DNA from: Microcoleus sp. FACHB-1515
Lineage (GTDB): Bacteria > Cyanobacteriota > Cyanobacteriia > Elainellales > Elainellaceae
NCBI RefSeq assembly: GCF_014696105.1
Contig: NZ_JACJPO010000010.1
Location: 62,001 to 126,000 of the forward strand
Length of the DNA: 64,000 nucleotides
Direction of reading: 5' to 3'
Shown: piece after piece, positions 28,057-37,522 of the stretch
Layout of the letters: every line of letters begins with the position of its first letter
How positions within the stretch are numbered: the first letter of the stretch is position 1
The notes under the pieces: generated by a model
Told to the model about the DNA's origin: nothing
Seen by the model: the letters and a program-made list of their open reading frames with translations, nothing else
Database searches by the model: none
Made by a program: the position numbers and the translations under genes

Positions 28057-28169
28057 GCTGTCGTCAATTGCATCCACTACAGCAAGATCTCGACAGAATC
28101 GCGCAAGAATTGAGTCTCCAAGCGCCAGCGACATTTCTAAACTGAAAGCAATGGATTGAGGAAGAAAAA

Positions 28170-29222
28170 ATGCGATACAAACTATTGGGAAAAAGCGGCC
28201 TGCGCGTCTCGGAACTGTGTCTGGGCACGATGACCTTTGGTGAAGATTGGGGCTGGGGTGCATCGTTTGACGAGTGCAAAAACATCTACGAAACATTTCG
28301 ATCGCAAGGCGGCAACTTCCTCGATACGGCCAACATCTACACCAACGGCACCAGTGAAAAATACGTCGGCGAACTGATCGCCAGTGAACGAGAAGCGATC
28401 GTTGTTGCCACCAAATACTCGAACGGAATGCCCACTGGCGATCCCAACGGTGCAGGCAACCACCGCAAGCGGATGATCCAGTCGGTTGAAGCGAGCTTAA
28501 AGCGGCTCAAGACGGACTACATCGATGTCCTGTGGGTGCATTCTTGGGATTTCACCACGCCACCCGAAGAAGTGATGCGATCGTTTGACGATCTCGTCCG
28601 GCAAGGCAAGATTCTCTACATCGGCATTTCAGACGCGCCCGCTTGGGTCGTGGCGCAGTGCAATACGATCGCCGATTTGCGCGGCTGGACGCCGTTTGTC
28701 GGGCTGCAAATCGAATACAGTCTGATTCAGCGCACGGTCGAGCGCGAACTGCTGCCAATGGCGCGATCGCTCGATATCGGTGTCACCGCATGGTCGCCGC
28801 TGGCAAACGGCTGGCTGACCGGAAAATACACCAAAAATAGCGGCAGTGACGAATCGAAACGGCTGGATAACGAAGGGATGTCGGCGTTTGTGCAGCAAAC
28901 GGATCGCAATCACCAAATTGCCCACGCCGTTGATGAAGTCGCACAGGCGATCGGCTGTAGCTCGGCTCAGGTTGCTCTCGCTTGGCTGCTGCATCAAAAC
29001 ACGATCCCGATCGTCGGAGCCAGAAAAGCCGCTCAGGTGAAAGACAACCTCGACTGTGTGAATGTGAAGCTATCCGCTGAGCAGCTTGATCAGCTCGATC
29101 GCGTCAGTGCGATCGAACTCGGCTTCCCGCACGATTTCTTCAATCAGGAGATGCCGCAGCAGTTCATCTTTGGCGGACAGTTCCAGCAAATTGACAACCA
29201 TCGCTACACGCAGATTCGCTAG
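28170..29222 (+). CDS. Aldo/keto reductase
   Basis: The 350-residue enzyme has the AKR catalytic tetrad at Asp52, Tyr57 (FLDTANIYTNG), Lys82 (VVATKYSNG) and His124 (LWVHSWD) and the usual TIM-barrel length. It should reduce aldehydes or ketones with NADPH; the substrate is unknown. The sequence is close to the YajO/potassium-channel-beta type subgroup by its start MRYKLLGKSGLRVSELCLGT. GAGGAAG lies five bases before ATG 28170. A GATCCTCCCC-type repeat follows it. Confidence 0.92.
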   Translation: MRYKLLGKSGLRVSELCLGTMTFGEDWGWGASFDECKNIYETFRSQGGNFLDTANIYTNGTSEKYVGELIASEREAIVVATKYSNGMPTGDPNGAGNHRKRMIQSVEASLKRLKTDYIDVLWVHSWDFTTPPEEVMRSFDDLVRQGKILYIGISDAPAWVVAQCNTIADLRGWTPFVGLQIEYSLIQRTVERELLPMARSLDIGVTAWSPLANGWLTGKYTKNSGSDESKRLDNEGMSAFVQQTDRNHQIAHAVDEVAQAIGCSSAQVALAWLLHQNTIPIVGARKAAQVKDNLDCVNVKLSAEQLDQLDRVSAIELGFPHDFFNQEMPQQFIFGGQFQQIDNHRYTQIR

Positions 29223-29241
29223 GTGTGTATCAACAGGCTGT

Positions 29242-29354
29242 GATCCTCCCCAACCCTCCTTGCCAAGGAGGGAGCCGAACCACCCCTCAAAGTCCCCCTT
29301 ACCAAGGGGACAGGGGGATCGACTCCTGCTAGCGCTTCTGAAAACACGCCCTAG
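29242..29354. repeat. Dispersed GATCCTCCCC...GGGGGATC repeat plus CTAG-ended segment
   Basis: The first 79 bp match the inner unit of the element at 13822-13894: both begin GATCCTCCCCAACCCTCCTT and end AAGGGGACAGGGGGATC. The last 30 bp (TGCTAGCGCTTCTGAAAACA then CGCCCTAG) match, in reverse complement, the segment at 45590-45632. This appears to be the longest copy of a composite repeat family, and it lies between the reductase and the Omp85 gene. Confidence 0.8.
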
Positions 29355-29468
29355 TGATCGAGTGACTCCCCGACAGTCGATTGCCCGACCCTCCATTCCA
29401 CACCCAACACCGATCGCCCCTTCCTGTGCTACGGTGAAGCGCAAATTCATTGCGTGGAGAAATTCCGC

Positions 29469-30929
29469 ATGTCTGCTGCACCTGTGTCACTTTTGGGAAT
29501 CGCTGGACTGTTTGTGTTGGGCTGGAGCGTTCCGGTTTGGAGTCAAACTGCTGTGCCTGCGGGAAATAATGAGCGCATTTCAGACATTCAAGTGCGCTAT
29601 GTCGATTCAGACGGAGAACCTGTTGAAGGGCTAACTCGTCCGTTCATCATCACGCGCGAATTTGAGTTGCAGCCCGGAACGGTTTACACCCCAGAAGCGG
29701 CACAGGCCGGACTCGATCGCCTGATCGCCCTCGATGCGATTCGCAACGCCAGCTTGAGCTTGCAGCCATCGATCGATCCCACGCAGGCGGTTCTCGTCGT
29801 TACAGTGGAAGAAGCCAATCCGGTTTCCGTCAGCTTTCGCACGGCAGCACCCCAACCTTCTGCGCTGCAAGGACCATTTCAGCGGCGGGTCGGGGGCGAT
29901 GAAGCGACGGGATTTGCGGTTTCGGGAAGCGTTCAGTTTCGCAATGTCGGCGGCAATGATCAAACTTTGGCGCTCAATTTGCGCGGCGGCGAAAGCGTTC
30001 TTGATGGCGAAATTATCTTTCGCGATCCTTGGATTGGCAGCGATCGCCAGCGCACCGGATACGCCGTCAACTTCTTCAACCAGCGATCGCAACAAAGCGT
30101 CTTCACCGGAGGCGATCGCGAAGTCGATTTGCCCGGAGGCAACGACCCGATCGTGCATCGCTTGGGCGGCGGTGTGCAGGTGACACGCGCGATCGAGCCG
30201 GACTTATCGGCGGCTTTGGGCTTGTCCTATCAGCGGATTTCCGTGCGGGACGGCATTTTCTCCGGCGACATTGAACCCGTCGATGAACAGGGGAACGCGC
30301 TCACCGTCAGCAATTCCGGGCAAGATGATTTGCTGACGCTGAATTTTTCAGCTCAGTACGATCGCCGCAACAATCCGCTCAATCCCACTTCTGGCTATCG
30401 GCTGCGATTCGGCGCAGATCAGGCAATTCCGATCGGAGATGCGAACATTGCCTTTACCCGCTTGTCCGGCAGCTACCTCCAATATTTTCCCGTCCCGCTG
30501 TTTGGCTTCGCTGAAGGCGATCGCACCCTTGTTCTCAGCAGCCGCGCCGGAACGATCTTGGGCGATGTGCCGCCGTATGAAGCGTTCAACATCGAAGCGG
30601 GTTCGGTGCGCGGCTATGGGGGCAATGGCTTAGGTGCAGGCAGCAGCTTTTTTGAAATCGCAACCGAATATCGCTTTCCGATCGCCAACTTCCGCGCCTT
30701 CGATCGACCGATCAATCTGGGCGGTGCTTTGTTCGTCGGCTATGCGACCGATTTGGGCACGGCAGACGACGTAATCGGCATTCCTGCGATCGCTCGCGAC
30801 CAGCCGGGATCAGGACTCGGCTACGGAATCGGCCTGCGGGCGACCACACCAATCGGTCTGGTGCGCTTGGAGTTGGGCTTTAGCGAAGAAGGCAGCGAAG
30901 TCATCTTATCGACAGGCGATCGCTTCTAG
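29469..30929 (+). CDS. Omp85/BamA-family outer-membrane protein, single POTRA-like domain
   Basis: The protein starts with a signal peptide ending near VPVWSQT. Residues about 35-120 form one POTRA-like beta-alpha-alpha-beta module (REFELQPGTVYTPEAAQAGL to AVLVVTVEEANP). The remainder is rich in alternating beta strands with family elements such as NPLNPTSGYRLRFG and VRGYGGNGLGAGSSFFEIAT, and it ends in STGDRF with a terminal Phe, as in outer-membrane barrels. Length is about 486 residues. Members insert proteins into, or export them across, the outer membrane; the partner is unknown. ATG 29469 has GGAG nine bases upstream; GTG 29454 would add five residues. Confidence 0.85.
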   Translation: MSAAPVSLLGIAGLFVLGWSVPVWSQTAVPAGNNERISDIQVRYVDSDGEPVEGLTRPFIITREFELQPGTVYTPEAAQAGLDRLIALDAIRNASLSLQPSIDPTQAVLVVTVEEANPVSVSFRTAAPQPSALQGPFQRRVGGDEATGFAVSGSVQFRNVGGNDQTLALNLRGGESVLDGEIIFRDPWIGSDRQRTGYAVNFFNQRSQQSVFTGGDREVDLPGGNDPIVHRLGGGVQVTRAIEPDLSAALGLSYQRISVRDGIFSGDIEPVDEQGNALTVSNSGQDDLLTLNFSAQYDRRNNPLNPTSGYRLRFGADQAIPIGDANIAFTRLSGSYLQYFPVPLFGFAEGDRTLVLSSRAGTILGDVPPYEAFNIEAGSVRGYGGNGLGAGSSFFEIATEYRFPIANFRAFDRPINLGGALFVGYATDLGTADDVIGIPAIARDQPGSGLGYGIGLRATTPIGLVRLELGFSEEGSEVILSTGDRF

Positions 30930-31025
30930 CAGCAATCACCACAATCCCAAAATCATCCCGCAGTTATCGCGTTGTGGGAAACCGCTGGCTACACTGTGAA
31001 CAGATTTAGCGCACAAGGAAACTCT

Positions 31026-32615
31026 ATGGATGCCACCGCACTTTGGCAACGCTACCAGGACTGGCTTTACTACCACGCAGGATTGGGGTTCTACCTGGAT
31101 GTCAGCCGAATGCGCTTTGATGACGCTTTCGTGCAAAAGATGCAGCCCGCCTTTGAGAAAGCGTTCGCGGCGATGAAAGAGCTTGAGCAAGGCGCGATCG
31201 CCAATCCTGACGAAGGCCGCATGGTCGGCCACTACTGGCTCCGCGATCCTGACCTGGCTCCCAGCGACGATTTGAAGCGCGATGTCGTTGAAACAAACCA
31301 AAAAATTCGCGACTTTGCCAGCAAAATTCACAGCGGCGCGATCGCGCCTCCGCAAGGCGGCAAATTTACGGACATCATTTCGATCGGCATTGGCGGCTCT
31401 GCCCTTGGCCCCGAATTTGTTGCAGAAGCCCTCGCCCCGATCGATGCGCCGATGCAAATTCACTTCATCGACAACACCGATCCGGCAGGAATCGATCGCA
31501 TCTTGGCAAAACTGGGCGATCGCTTGTCCACCACTCTAGTCATCAACATCTCCAAATCCGGCGGCACACCCGAACCGCGCAACGGCATGTTGGAAGTGAA
31601 ACACGCCTATCAACAGCGCGGCTTGGATTTTGCTCGTCATGCGGTCGCCGTCACCAGTGCAGACAGCAATCTGGATAAAACGGCGAAATCCGAAGGGTGG
31701 CTCGATCGCTTCCCGATGTTCGACTGGATCGGCGGACGCACCTCGGAACTCTCTGCTGTCGGTTTGCTCCCTGCTGCCCTGCAAGGCATCGACATCGACG
31801 CAATGCTGGCCGGAGCCAAAGAAATGGATGCCGCCACTCGCGTTCCTGAAATCAAAAATAATCCCGCCGCCCTGCTCGCCCTATCTTGGTACTTCAGCGG
31901 TAACGGCAAGGGCGAAAAAGATATGGTCGTCTTGCCCTACAAAGACAGCCTGCTGCTGTTTTCGCGCTATCTTCAGCAGCTTGTGATGGAATCGCTGGGC
32001 AAGGAAAAAGACCTGGACGGCAACGTGGTTCATCAGGGCATCGCGGTTTACGGCAACAAAGGCTCGACCGACCAGCACGCCTATGTGCAGCAGTTGCGCG
32101 ATGGCGTTCCCAACTTTTTCGCCACGCTGATCGAGGTGCTGGAAGATCGGCAGGGAGAATCGATCGATCTGGAACCCGGCATCACATCTGGCGATTACCT
32201 TTCCGGCTTCCTGCAAGGCACACGTCAAGCGCTCTACGAAAACGGACGCGACTCGATTACCGTCACGATTCCCCATGTCGATGAACGCTATGTCGGCGCA
32301 TTGATCGCTCTGTACGAACGCGCGGTCGGCTTCTATGGCACACTCGTCAACATCAACGCCTACCACCAGCCCGGAGTCGAAGCAGGCAAAAAAGCCGCCG
32401 CCTCGATTCTGGAACTGCAAATGCAGATCGTCAAAGCTTTGCAGGAATCTGGTTCGGCCATGTCGCTAGAAGAACTCGCCTCAAAGATTGGCGCATCCGA
32501 TCGCATCGAATCGATCTACAAAATTGTGCGTCACCTCAGCGCCAACGATCGCGGCATCACCATTCAGGGCGACCTCGGAAAACCGGGAAGTTTGTCGATC
32601 GCCCGACAGAAGTAG
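31026..32615 (+). CDS. pgi: Glucose-6-phosphate isomerase
   Basis: The 529-residue enzyme interconverts glucose-6-phosphate and fructose-6-phosphate. Visible blocks are [76 protein letters not shown] and [14 protein letters not shown], then [15 protein letters not shown] near the end, all typical of PGI. The ATG at 31026 has AAGGA just upstream and starts the homology ([17 protein letters not shown]); the longer open frame to 30972 is not supported. It ends against a terminator hairpin shared with the convergent ferritin-like gene. Confidence 0.95.
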   Translation: MDATALWQRYQDWLYYHAGLGFYLDVSRMRFDDAFVQKMQPAFEKAFAAMKELEQGAIANPDEGRMVGHYWLRDPDLAPSDDLKRDVVETNQKIRDFASKIHSGAIAPPQGGKFTDIISIGIGGSALGPEFVAEALAPIDAPMQIHFIDNTDPAGIDRILAKLGDRLSTTLVINISKSGGTPEPRNGMLEVKHAYQQRGLDFARHAVAVTSADSNLDKTAKSEGWLDRFPMFDWIGGRTSELSAVGLLPAALQGIDIDAMLAGAKEMDAATRVPEIKNNPAALLALSWYFSGNGKGEKDMVVLPYKDSLLLFSRYLQQLVMESLGKEKDLDGNVVHQGIAVYGNKGSTDQHAYVQQLRDGVPNFFATLIEVLEDRQGESIDLEPGITSGDYLSGFLQGTRQALYENGRDSITVTIPHVDERYVGALIALYERAVGFYGTLVNINAYHQPGVEAGKKAAASILELQMQIVKALQESGSAMSLEELASKIGASDRIESIYKIVRHLSANDRGITIQGDLGKPGSLSIARQK

Positions 32616-32621
32616 CAAAAA

Positions 32622-32649
32622 GGGTTAGAAGTGTCTGCTTCTAACCCTG
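32622..32649. terminator. Bidirectional terminator hairpin
   Basis: AGGGTTAGAAG (32622-32632) pairs perfectly with CTTCTAACCCT (32639-32649) with a 6-nt loop. It lies between the convergent ends of pgi and the first ferritin-like gene. Confidence 0.8.
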
Positions 32650-32680
32650 GTTACTGGCTTTGCTGCGATCGCCCACGAAC

Positions 32681-33571
32681 TTACTGAGGTCTACAAATAA
32701 ATCCTGCGGACAACACTTCTGGTGTTGTTCCAGGCGGGCAGTCGTCTTGCGTGACGCTGGTTGGGTTTGGGGCGGCAGGCGAGGACGAAGCACCGCCCGT
32801 ATTGGTTCGCTGGGTTGGCGCTAATCCCAAAACTGGACCGACCAGTGCCAGCACTTCATCCGCAGTCGCGAACCCGTCAAAGGCTTGATTGCCAAAATCG
32901 ATCGGAGAACGCGATCGATTCTCGTTATAGATCACTTCGTTGGGGCGACGAATCCAAGGCCGAACATCGGCATTTTGCAACACCTGCCGCAGATAACGCA
33001 CGCCCGCCGCATGACGCGCTTCAACCGTATGGATTTCGAGCGCTCCCGCCAAAATCACATCCGCATTTGCTGCCTGCAAGTTTTGCACCTGTCCTTTGTA
33101 AGCGGCGACCCCTAAATCTTCGACATACTGAAGCGCTAGCAGAAAATCTCGGATGTTGGCAAACGGATTGCGCCCCAAAATGGCGTTGTAGTTCGGGTTA
33201 GCCGGAATCGTGACCGCATCGGGATTGCCACCGATCGATCGCAACACTGCTGACAGATCGACGACGTGCTGCGCTTCATCATCGCCATAAGCGGCGATGG
33301 CATTTTTGGCAATCTGAGGCGCGTTTCTCAAGCCGCCGCGCCGTGTCGCCTGCACTGCCCGTTGATAAAAATCAGCTTCCAGCTTCTCCAACGTCAGCGC
33401 ATACTCAACCACCTGCCGAGGCGACAGAACCGCTTGCGCCTGGGCTGGAGGGGCAACGAACAGCGTGGTGACAAACAGCAGCAGCGACAGAACCGCACCT
33501 GCGAGCCAGCGACGAACCTGCGGGATCAGCCAGAAGCGATCGATCGGGTGCTGAACTTCAAAATTTCTCAT
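32681..33571 (-). CDS. Exported ferritin-like domain protein
   Basis: The 296-residue protein has an N-terminal hydrophobic signal (AGAVLSLLLFVTTLFVAPPA) ending AQA, then a ferritin-like four-helix region with YALTLEKLEADFYQRAV, DEAQHVVDLSAVLRSIGG, LQYVEDLGVAAYKGQV and LEIHTVEARHAAGVRYLR; the Glu and His residues are spaced as in the di-iron ferritin-like superfamily (E...D-E-x-x-H). The C-terminal 50 residues are a Pro/Thr/Ser linker and a small Cys-containing tail. Members of this group are related to desiccation-associated proteins; activity is unknown. The gene lies 17 bp after the second ferritin-like gene and is co-transcribed. AAGGAA precedes ATG 33571. Confidence 0.85.
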   Translation of the reverse strand: MRNFEVQHPIDRFWLIPQVRRWLAGAVLSLLLFVTTLFVAPPAQAQAVLSPRQVVEYALTLEKLEADFYQRAVQATRRGGLRNAPQIAKNAIAAYGDDEAQHVVDLSAVLRSIGGNPDAVTIPANPNYNAILGRNPFANIRDFLLALQYVEDLGVAAYKGQVQNLQAANADVILAGALEIHTVEARHAAGVRYLRQVLQNADVRPWIRRPNEVIYNENRSRSPIDFGNQAFDGFATADEVLALVGPVLGLAPTQRTNTGGASSSPAAPNPTSVTQDDCPPGTTPEVLSAGFICRPQ

Positions 33572-33588
33572 GGTTAAATTCCTTCTGC

Positions 33589-34296
33589 TTAAGCGACCAA
33601 AGCGCCATTGATCGGGTTGTTAATCAGGTTGAGCGAACCGACGATCTGGATAATTTGTTTGGGCGTGTAGAGTTCGTCGTAGGCGCGTCCCCGAAACGGA
33701 TTGAGATCCGGATTCAAGTTTGCGGAGCTAATTGCCTGATCGTTCATGGTTTCAGTGACCGATCGCCGCAGCAATGCGCGAACGCCTGCCGCATGACGCG
33801 CTTCGACCGAAACGATCGAACCCGCCGCCAAAATGTAGGTCGGATTGGTCAGGCTTGGCCCCGCGCCGTTGTAGGCGTGAACACCCGTATCTTCAAGCGC
33901 AACCGCCGCCGCGAGAATGCTGTCTCGACTTCTTAGCAGCCTTGCCAAGCCCGCCCGATTAAATCTGAGATCTTGAGTACGGAAAGTGACGTTGTTGCCC
34001 AGCACATTCCGCAAAAACGTTACGTGCGTCGCTTCGTGGTTGCCGAGAACTTGCAGATACTCGCGCTCTCTGGGGTTGCGGATTGCGCTCGATCGAGCAG
34101 CGGCAGCATAAAAGGCAGATTCAAGCTCTTCCAGCAGCAGGGCAAAATTGAGAATGCCTACATCGTCCGCATTGAAGGTTAAGGCTCTGGCTCGTTCTGG
34201 CGATTGGGCAAGTAGGGCGGTGGGCACGGTTGTTAAGGCGGCTGCGCCCAAACCACACAGCCCCCATTTGAGCAGTTTGCGTCGTGATGTTGTCAT
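33589..34296 (-). CDS. Tat-exported ferritin-like domain protein
   Basis: The 235-residue protein starts with a twin-arginine signal, TTSRRKLLKWGLCGLGAAAL, so it is likely folded (with metal) before export. The mature part has ferritin-like helices: NFALLLEELESAFYAAAA, NHEATHVTFLRNVLG, AVALEDTGVHAYNGAG and SVEARHAAGVRALLRRS, similar in order to the downstream paralogue. It lacks that paralogue's C-terminal extension. It precedes the other gene by 17 bp. The pair lies downstream of the STAND-type ATPase on the same strand, after a 199-bp gap. Confidence 0.87.
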   Translation of the reverse strand: MTTSRRKLLKWGLCGLGAAALTTVPTALLAQSPERARALTFNADDVGILNFALLLEELESAFYAAAARSSAIRNPREREYLQVLGNHEATHVTFLRNVLGNNVTFRTQDLRFNRAGLARLLRSRDSILAAAVALEDTGVHAYNGAGPSLTNPTYILAAGSIVSVEARHAAGVRALLRRSVTETMNDQAISSANLNPDLNPFRGRAYDELYTPKQIIQIVGSLNLINNPINGALVA

Positions 34297-34495
34297 GATT
34301 CGTGACTAAGATGGATTTTGAAGCGTGTGAAACCGCAAAAATTTGGGCAAAAGCGATCGCCACAGCAACGATGCGCGGGGTTCGCTCAACTGCCAATTCT
34401 TGGGGTGATCAAAACGGCCTTGAAACTTGTCTGAATCATGGTTCAGCCAATTCCCGTTTTCCAGACCAAAAACTGCTCACTTTCTGCTCACTTTT

Positions 34496-36574
34496 TTATT
34501 CCAACCGACCCGTTTCCTGAAACCACAAAATTTCAGTCACTCGCGTAATTCCGGCTTTAAGATGGCGACGAAACGTGCTGAAGGGCAAATCGAGCCGTTC
34601 CGCCGCTTTTTCCTGGGTCGGCGCAGGCTGCAAATAGCTGTGATCAAGTGCCCGATAGAGTTTTGCCTCGCGGGGTGACGACTGCAACGACTCGATCGCC
34701 GATCGCAGCAAGTTCTGTAAAGCCACGACCCGCTCAGATTTATCCGCTTTTACAGACTGCTCAACAACGAGGCGCGATCGCAACAGCGGACTTTGAGCCA
34801 GCATATCCGGCTGAGCAAGCTGGCCTAAAGCGGTTTTGACGGCGATCGCAAAGTCAGACTGGCTCAGGACGACGAGCGGCTCCGTCACCTGAGCAGGCAA
34901 AGCAGCCTGAGAAGCGGCGATCTCGCGCTGCGCCAGCAGTTCTTGCCACACATCCGGCGGCGTGACGCGCCAATCATGTCCGTACACGCCATAGCGCTGA
35001 CTGCCGACGATAAAATCCGCTTCAGGCAGGCGAGTCAAATCGGCGTAGGCAAACATTGCCGCCCACTCTTCCGGCTCGGCGCAAGCAAAAAAGGTGTAGG
35101 CCAGTCCCGCTGTGTTGCGGTGATATTGAACAAACGTAATGAAAATTAAACTTTGAATCGGCGATACGGCCTGATAGCTGTCGTGCGCCATCCAAAAGCG
35201 AAAGAAAGTCGCGCCTTCCCCCGATCGCAGCGGCGCGTGATTCGTCAAATAGCGCCAAGCGGCAGCAGTGGCAGGATCAACCTGCAAATCTTCCGCGCTG
35301 GCTTGATGCAGGGCGATTGTCAAAATAAACCCAACAGGTTGATGTTGAGCATCTCGGCAAATCAGCACCCCTTCAGGCTGCTTTGTCATCCAATGAGCGG
35401 CGAGATTGGCTGAAGTTTCACCTTCATGTTTTGTCACCATTTCTAATAGGTGAGATCGATCGCGCTCTTGTAGTCGATCGATCTTCAAACTGCTGGTTTC
35501 CTGCCAGGTAAATCGCGGTCGCACCGCAGGATTATCTCGATGCAAAAAAATGTAATCGAACAAGACGCGATGCTGTTCATGACCTTGAGTTTGGCCGAGT
35601 CGAGTCGTGTAATAGCGACGGGCGCGAGAATGCAGTTCGATATACCAGTCAGGATTGCGCCAGCGGACATCGGCAATGAGAACTTCGCGCACCAAATCAT
35701 GTGGAAAGATTCCGGCTGACCCTAGCTCAATAAACGATAGTCCTCGCAGCCATTCAAACAGCGAATGTACATCGGGCAAATCGAGCATTTTTGCTAGCAA
35801 AGTTTCAGTCGTCAGTCGCACCAGAGCGCAAGCTTCTAAAGCCATACGATGAGCAGGACTAGGCACTTCTTCTACAAATCTTTCGAGCAGCGTTTTCACC
35901 ACATCGGGTGCAGCTTCAGGTTGAAAGAACAGGTCTTGCTTTTGAGCAAACACATCTGCAATTAGCGATAACGCTAAAGGATGCCCGTAGGTGAAATCAA
36001 GAACAGCCTGATGCTGAGTGAAGGGAATCGATCGCCTGCTCAGATAGGTTCGACTCTCTTCGGAATTCAAATTACGCAGCGGCAGCGATCGAATTAATGC
36101 TTGCCAGCCTGGATCAATTCGCCATCCGATTGCTGGAGGTTGACGACTTGCTAAAACCACCAGTGTATTTGCCGACAACTGCGGTAGAAAGGTTTCGTGA
36201 AGCCATCGATCGAGCGCGAATAGCGTTTCATAAGTATCAATAAAAATAACTTGTCGATCGAACTGATTTAGATAGGCGACTGGATTTTCAGTCGTATCTA
36301 ATACTCGACCCAGCGCTGCAAGAAATGAATCTGAAGTTGGTTCGATCGATCGGCTATCGAGATAGGTTGACCTAATCTGTAGCTGATTGCAAATATCAAT
36401 AAATTCTTTGAGAAGCGTTGTTTTTCCCACGCCACCCGGTCCAAAAATATGCAGAAGCGCGACTGGCATTTCGGTCGCTTTGAGAATCGATCGAAATAAG
36501 TTTAACTCTTCAATTCGTCCCACAAATTGACGACGACGCTCTGCATATAATCGGCTTGCCAAATTCACGACCAT
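34496..36574 (-). CDS. STAND/AAA-like ATPase with C-terminal helix-turn-helix-like segment
   Basis: The 692-residue protein starts with FVGRIEELNLFRSIL and Walker A GPGGVGKTT at 45-53, then a Walker B-like RQVIFIDTYE around 107-116 and ASRQPPAIG, matching the NB-ARC/STAND-type ATPases in order. A middle part with GHPLALSLIADVF is typical of their winged-helix linker. The C terminus reads QEKAAERLDLPFSTFRRHLK, which looks like a DNA-binding helix-turn-helix. It is probably a signal-responsive regulator. The two ferritin-like genes follow downstream; a regulatory link is only an inference. The start ATG 36574 has no strong ribosome site. Confidence 0.75.
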   Translation of the reverse strand: MVVNLASRLYAERRRQFVGRIEELNLFRSILKATEMPVALLHIFGPGGVGKTTLLKEFIDICNQLQIRSTYLDSRSIEPTSDSFLAALGRVLDTTENPVAYLNQFDRQVIFIDTYETLFALDRWLHETFLPQLSANTLVVLASRQPPAIGWRIDPGWQALIRSLPLRNLNSEESRTYLSRRSIPFTQHQAVLDFTYGHPLALSLIADVFAQKQDLFFQPEAAPDVVKTLLERFVEEVPSPAHRMALEACALVRLTTETLLAKMLDLPDVHSLFEWLRGLSFIELGSAGIFPHDLVREVLIADVRWRNPDWYIELHSRARRYYTTRLGQTQGHEQHRVLFDYIFLHRDNPAVRPRFTWQETSSLKIDRLQERDRSHLLEMVTKHEGETSANLAAHWMTKQPEGVLICRDAQHQPVGFILTIALHQASAEDLQVDPATAAAWRYLTNHAPLRSGEGATFFRFWMAHDSYQAVSPIQSLIFITFVQYHRNTAGLAYTFFACAEPEEWAAMFAYADLTRLPEADFIVGSQRYGVYGHDWRVTPPDVWQELLAQREIAASQAALPAQVTEPLVVLSQSDFAIAVKTALGQLAQPDMLAQSPLLRSRLVVEQSVKADKSERVVALQNLLRSAIESLQSSPREAKLYRALDHSYLQPAPTQEKAAERLDLPFSTFRRHLKAGITRVTEILWFQETGRLE

Positions 36575-36725
36575 ACGACCCTGTCAGAACTTACATTCGA
36601 TCGTCGCGATTATAAAGTGCTAATGTATCGTTTTTCATCTTCTGTATGATGGAATTTACGCGATCGATCGCTTTCTAGTTTCTCAGGCTTCCCTTAAAAC
36701 AGCTAGCGGTAGTGCATCAAGTAAC

Positions 36726-36763
36726 TGAGGGACGATCGATTGCTTGCAGGCGATCGTCCCTCA
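36726..36763. terminator. Perfect 13-bp stem downstream of the 92-residue gene
   Basis: TGAGGGACGATCG (36726-36738) pairs with CGATCGTCCCTCA (36751-36763), loop 12 nt, 6 bp past the end of the leftward gene. There is no T run, so it could also be a repeat or transcript-stabilising hairpin. Confidence 0.55.
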
Positions 36764-36769
36764 AACAAA

Positions 36770-37048
36770 CTACTCGAAACGCATATAGCGCACCAGCAAA
36801 CTAATCACATCGCCGGGATCAGGCACAAGGTTCAGCGGTTCGTTGAGGTCGAGCGGTTGTGCCCATTCGATTGCCTGTGCGTAACCTGCCTGCTCTAAAC
36901 GGCGCGTCGTGAATTCAACGATCTGAGGCGTCCCAATCAAGATGTGCTTGATCGGGGTGCGATTGTCGCCTGGGATTTTCGCAGTTGAGCGAATTTGCGG
37001 CGTCACAGAATCGTTCCGCTCTGAGGCTGAATAATCAGAAGTGTTCAT
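36770..37048 (-). CDS. Hypothetical 92-residue protein
   Basis: The protein reads IKHILIGTPQIVEFTTRRLEQ in its middle and WAQPLDLNEPLNLVPDPGDVISLLVRY towards the end; the first 30 residues are polar and probably disordered. I do not recognise the family. It has no signal peptide. AAGGAA six bases before ATG 37048 supports translation. It stands alone, facing away from the CHAT gene of locus A, and its upstream region shares the 474-bp gap. Confidence 0.6.
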   Translation of the reverse strand: MNTSDYSASERNDSVTPQIRSTAKIPGDNRTPIKHILIGTPQIVEFTTRRLEQAGYAQAIEWAQPLDLNEPLNLVPDPGDVISLLVRYMRFE

Positions 37049-37522
37049 GAGTTTTCCTTGTTTTGATGGGTAGGAAAACCCAAAAGTCTAGCCGCCCCGA
37101 CGCAAGACGCAGCAATCGAGACGGCTAGGAGGGTATGATCCCAGTTAGCCTATCAACTGCCAGTATCAGTTTGGTGGGTCAGCGGCTCGAAGTCTGTTGC
37201 TACCAGCTTCGGGTCGCGTGGCTAGACCTTGGGTCTAAGCGATCGAGACACCTGCCACCGGAAAGCGGCATTAGGAAGAAACGTTAGCGGATTTGTTTGG
37301 GGATGTCAAGCAATTTTCTCATCTCGAAAGAGTGCCGTTGGGTTTGCCTATCCACAATTTAATGAGGGTGGGGTAAACCCGCGATTCTACCCTATTCCTG
37401 ATAGCTATCAGGACAAGTGGCGCGATCGTCCATCTTGCAGAACGTTACAAAAGTCCGAATCGGCCAGCATCTTCTGCTACACCAGAGGCAGTAGAAACCC
37501 GAATCGAAGCGGCGATCGATCC
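37049..37522. other. 474-bp gap upstream of locus A
   Basis: An open frame runs through the right part but its translation is not protein-like. Visible structure is an inverted repeat CTAGCCG (37088-37094) with CGGCTAG (37132-37138) and a short hairpin, TAGACC TTG GGTCTA, near 37222. The gap presumably carries divergent promoters for the 92-residue gene and the CHAT gene. No known riboswitch or RNA is recognised. Confidence 0.5.

Noticed and set aside
37049-37522. Riboswitch or structured RNA upstream of the locus A CHAT gene
   Set aside because: Only short inverted repeats are visible; no consensus of cobalamin, TPP, SAM or other known riboswitches could be recognised.
37229-37522. A longer N terminus for the locus A TPR-CHAT protein
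   Set aside because: The extra 98 codons do not read like protein and would bury the signal/anchor segment that starts at 37523.
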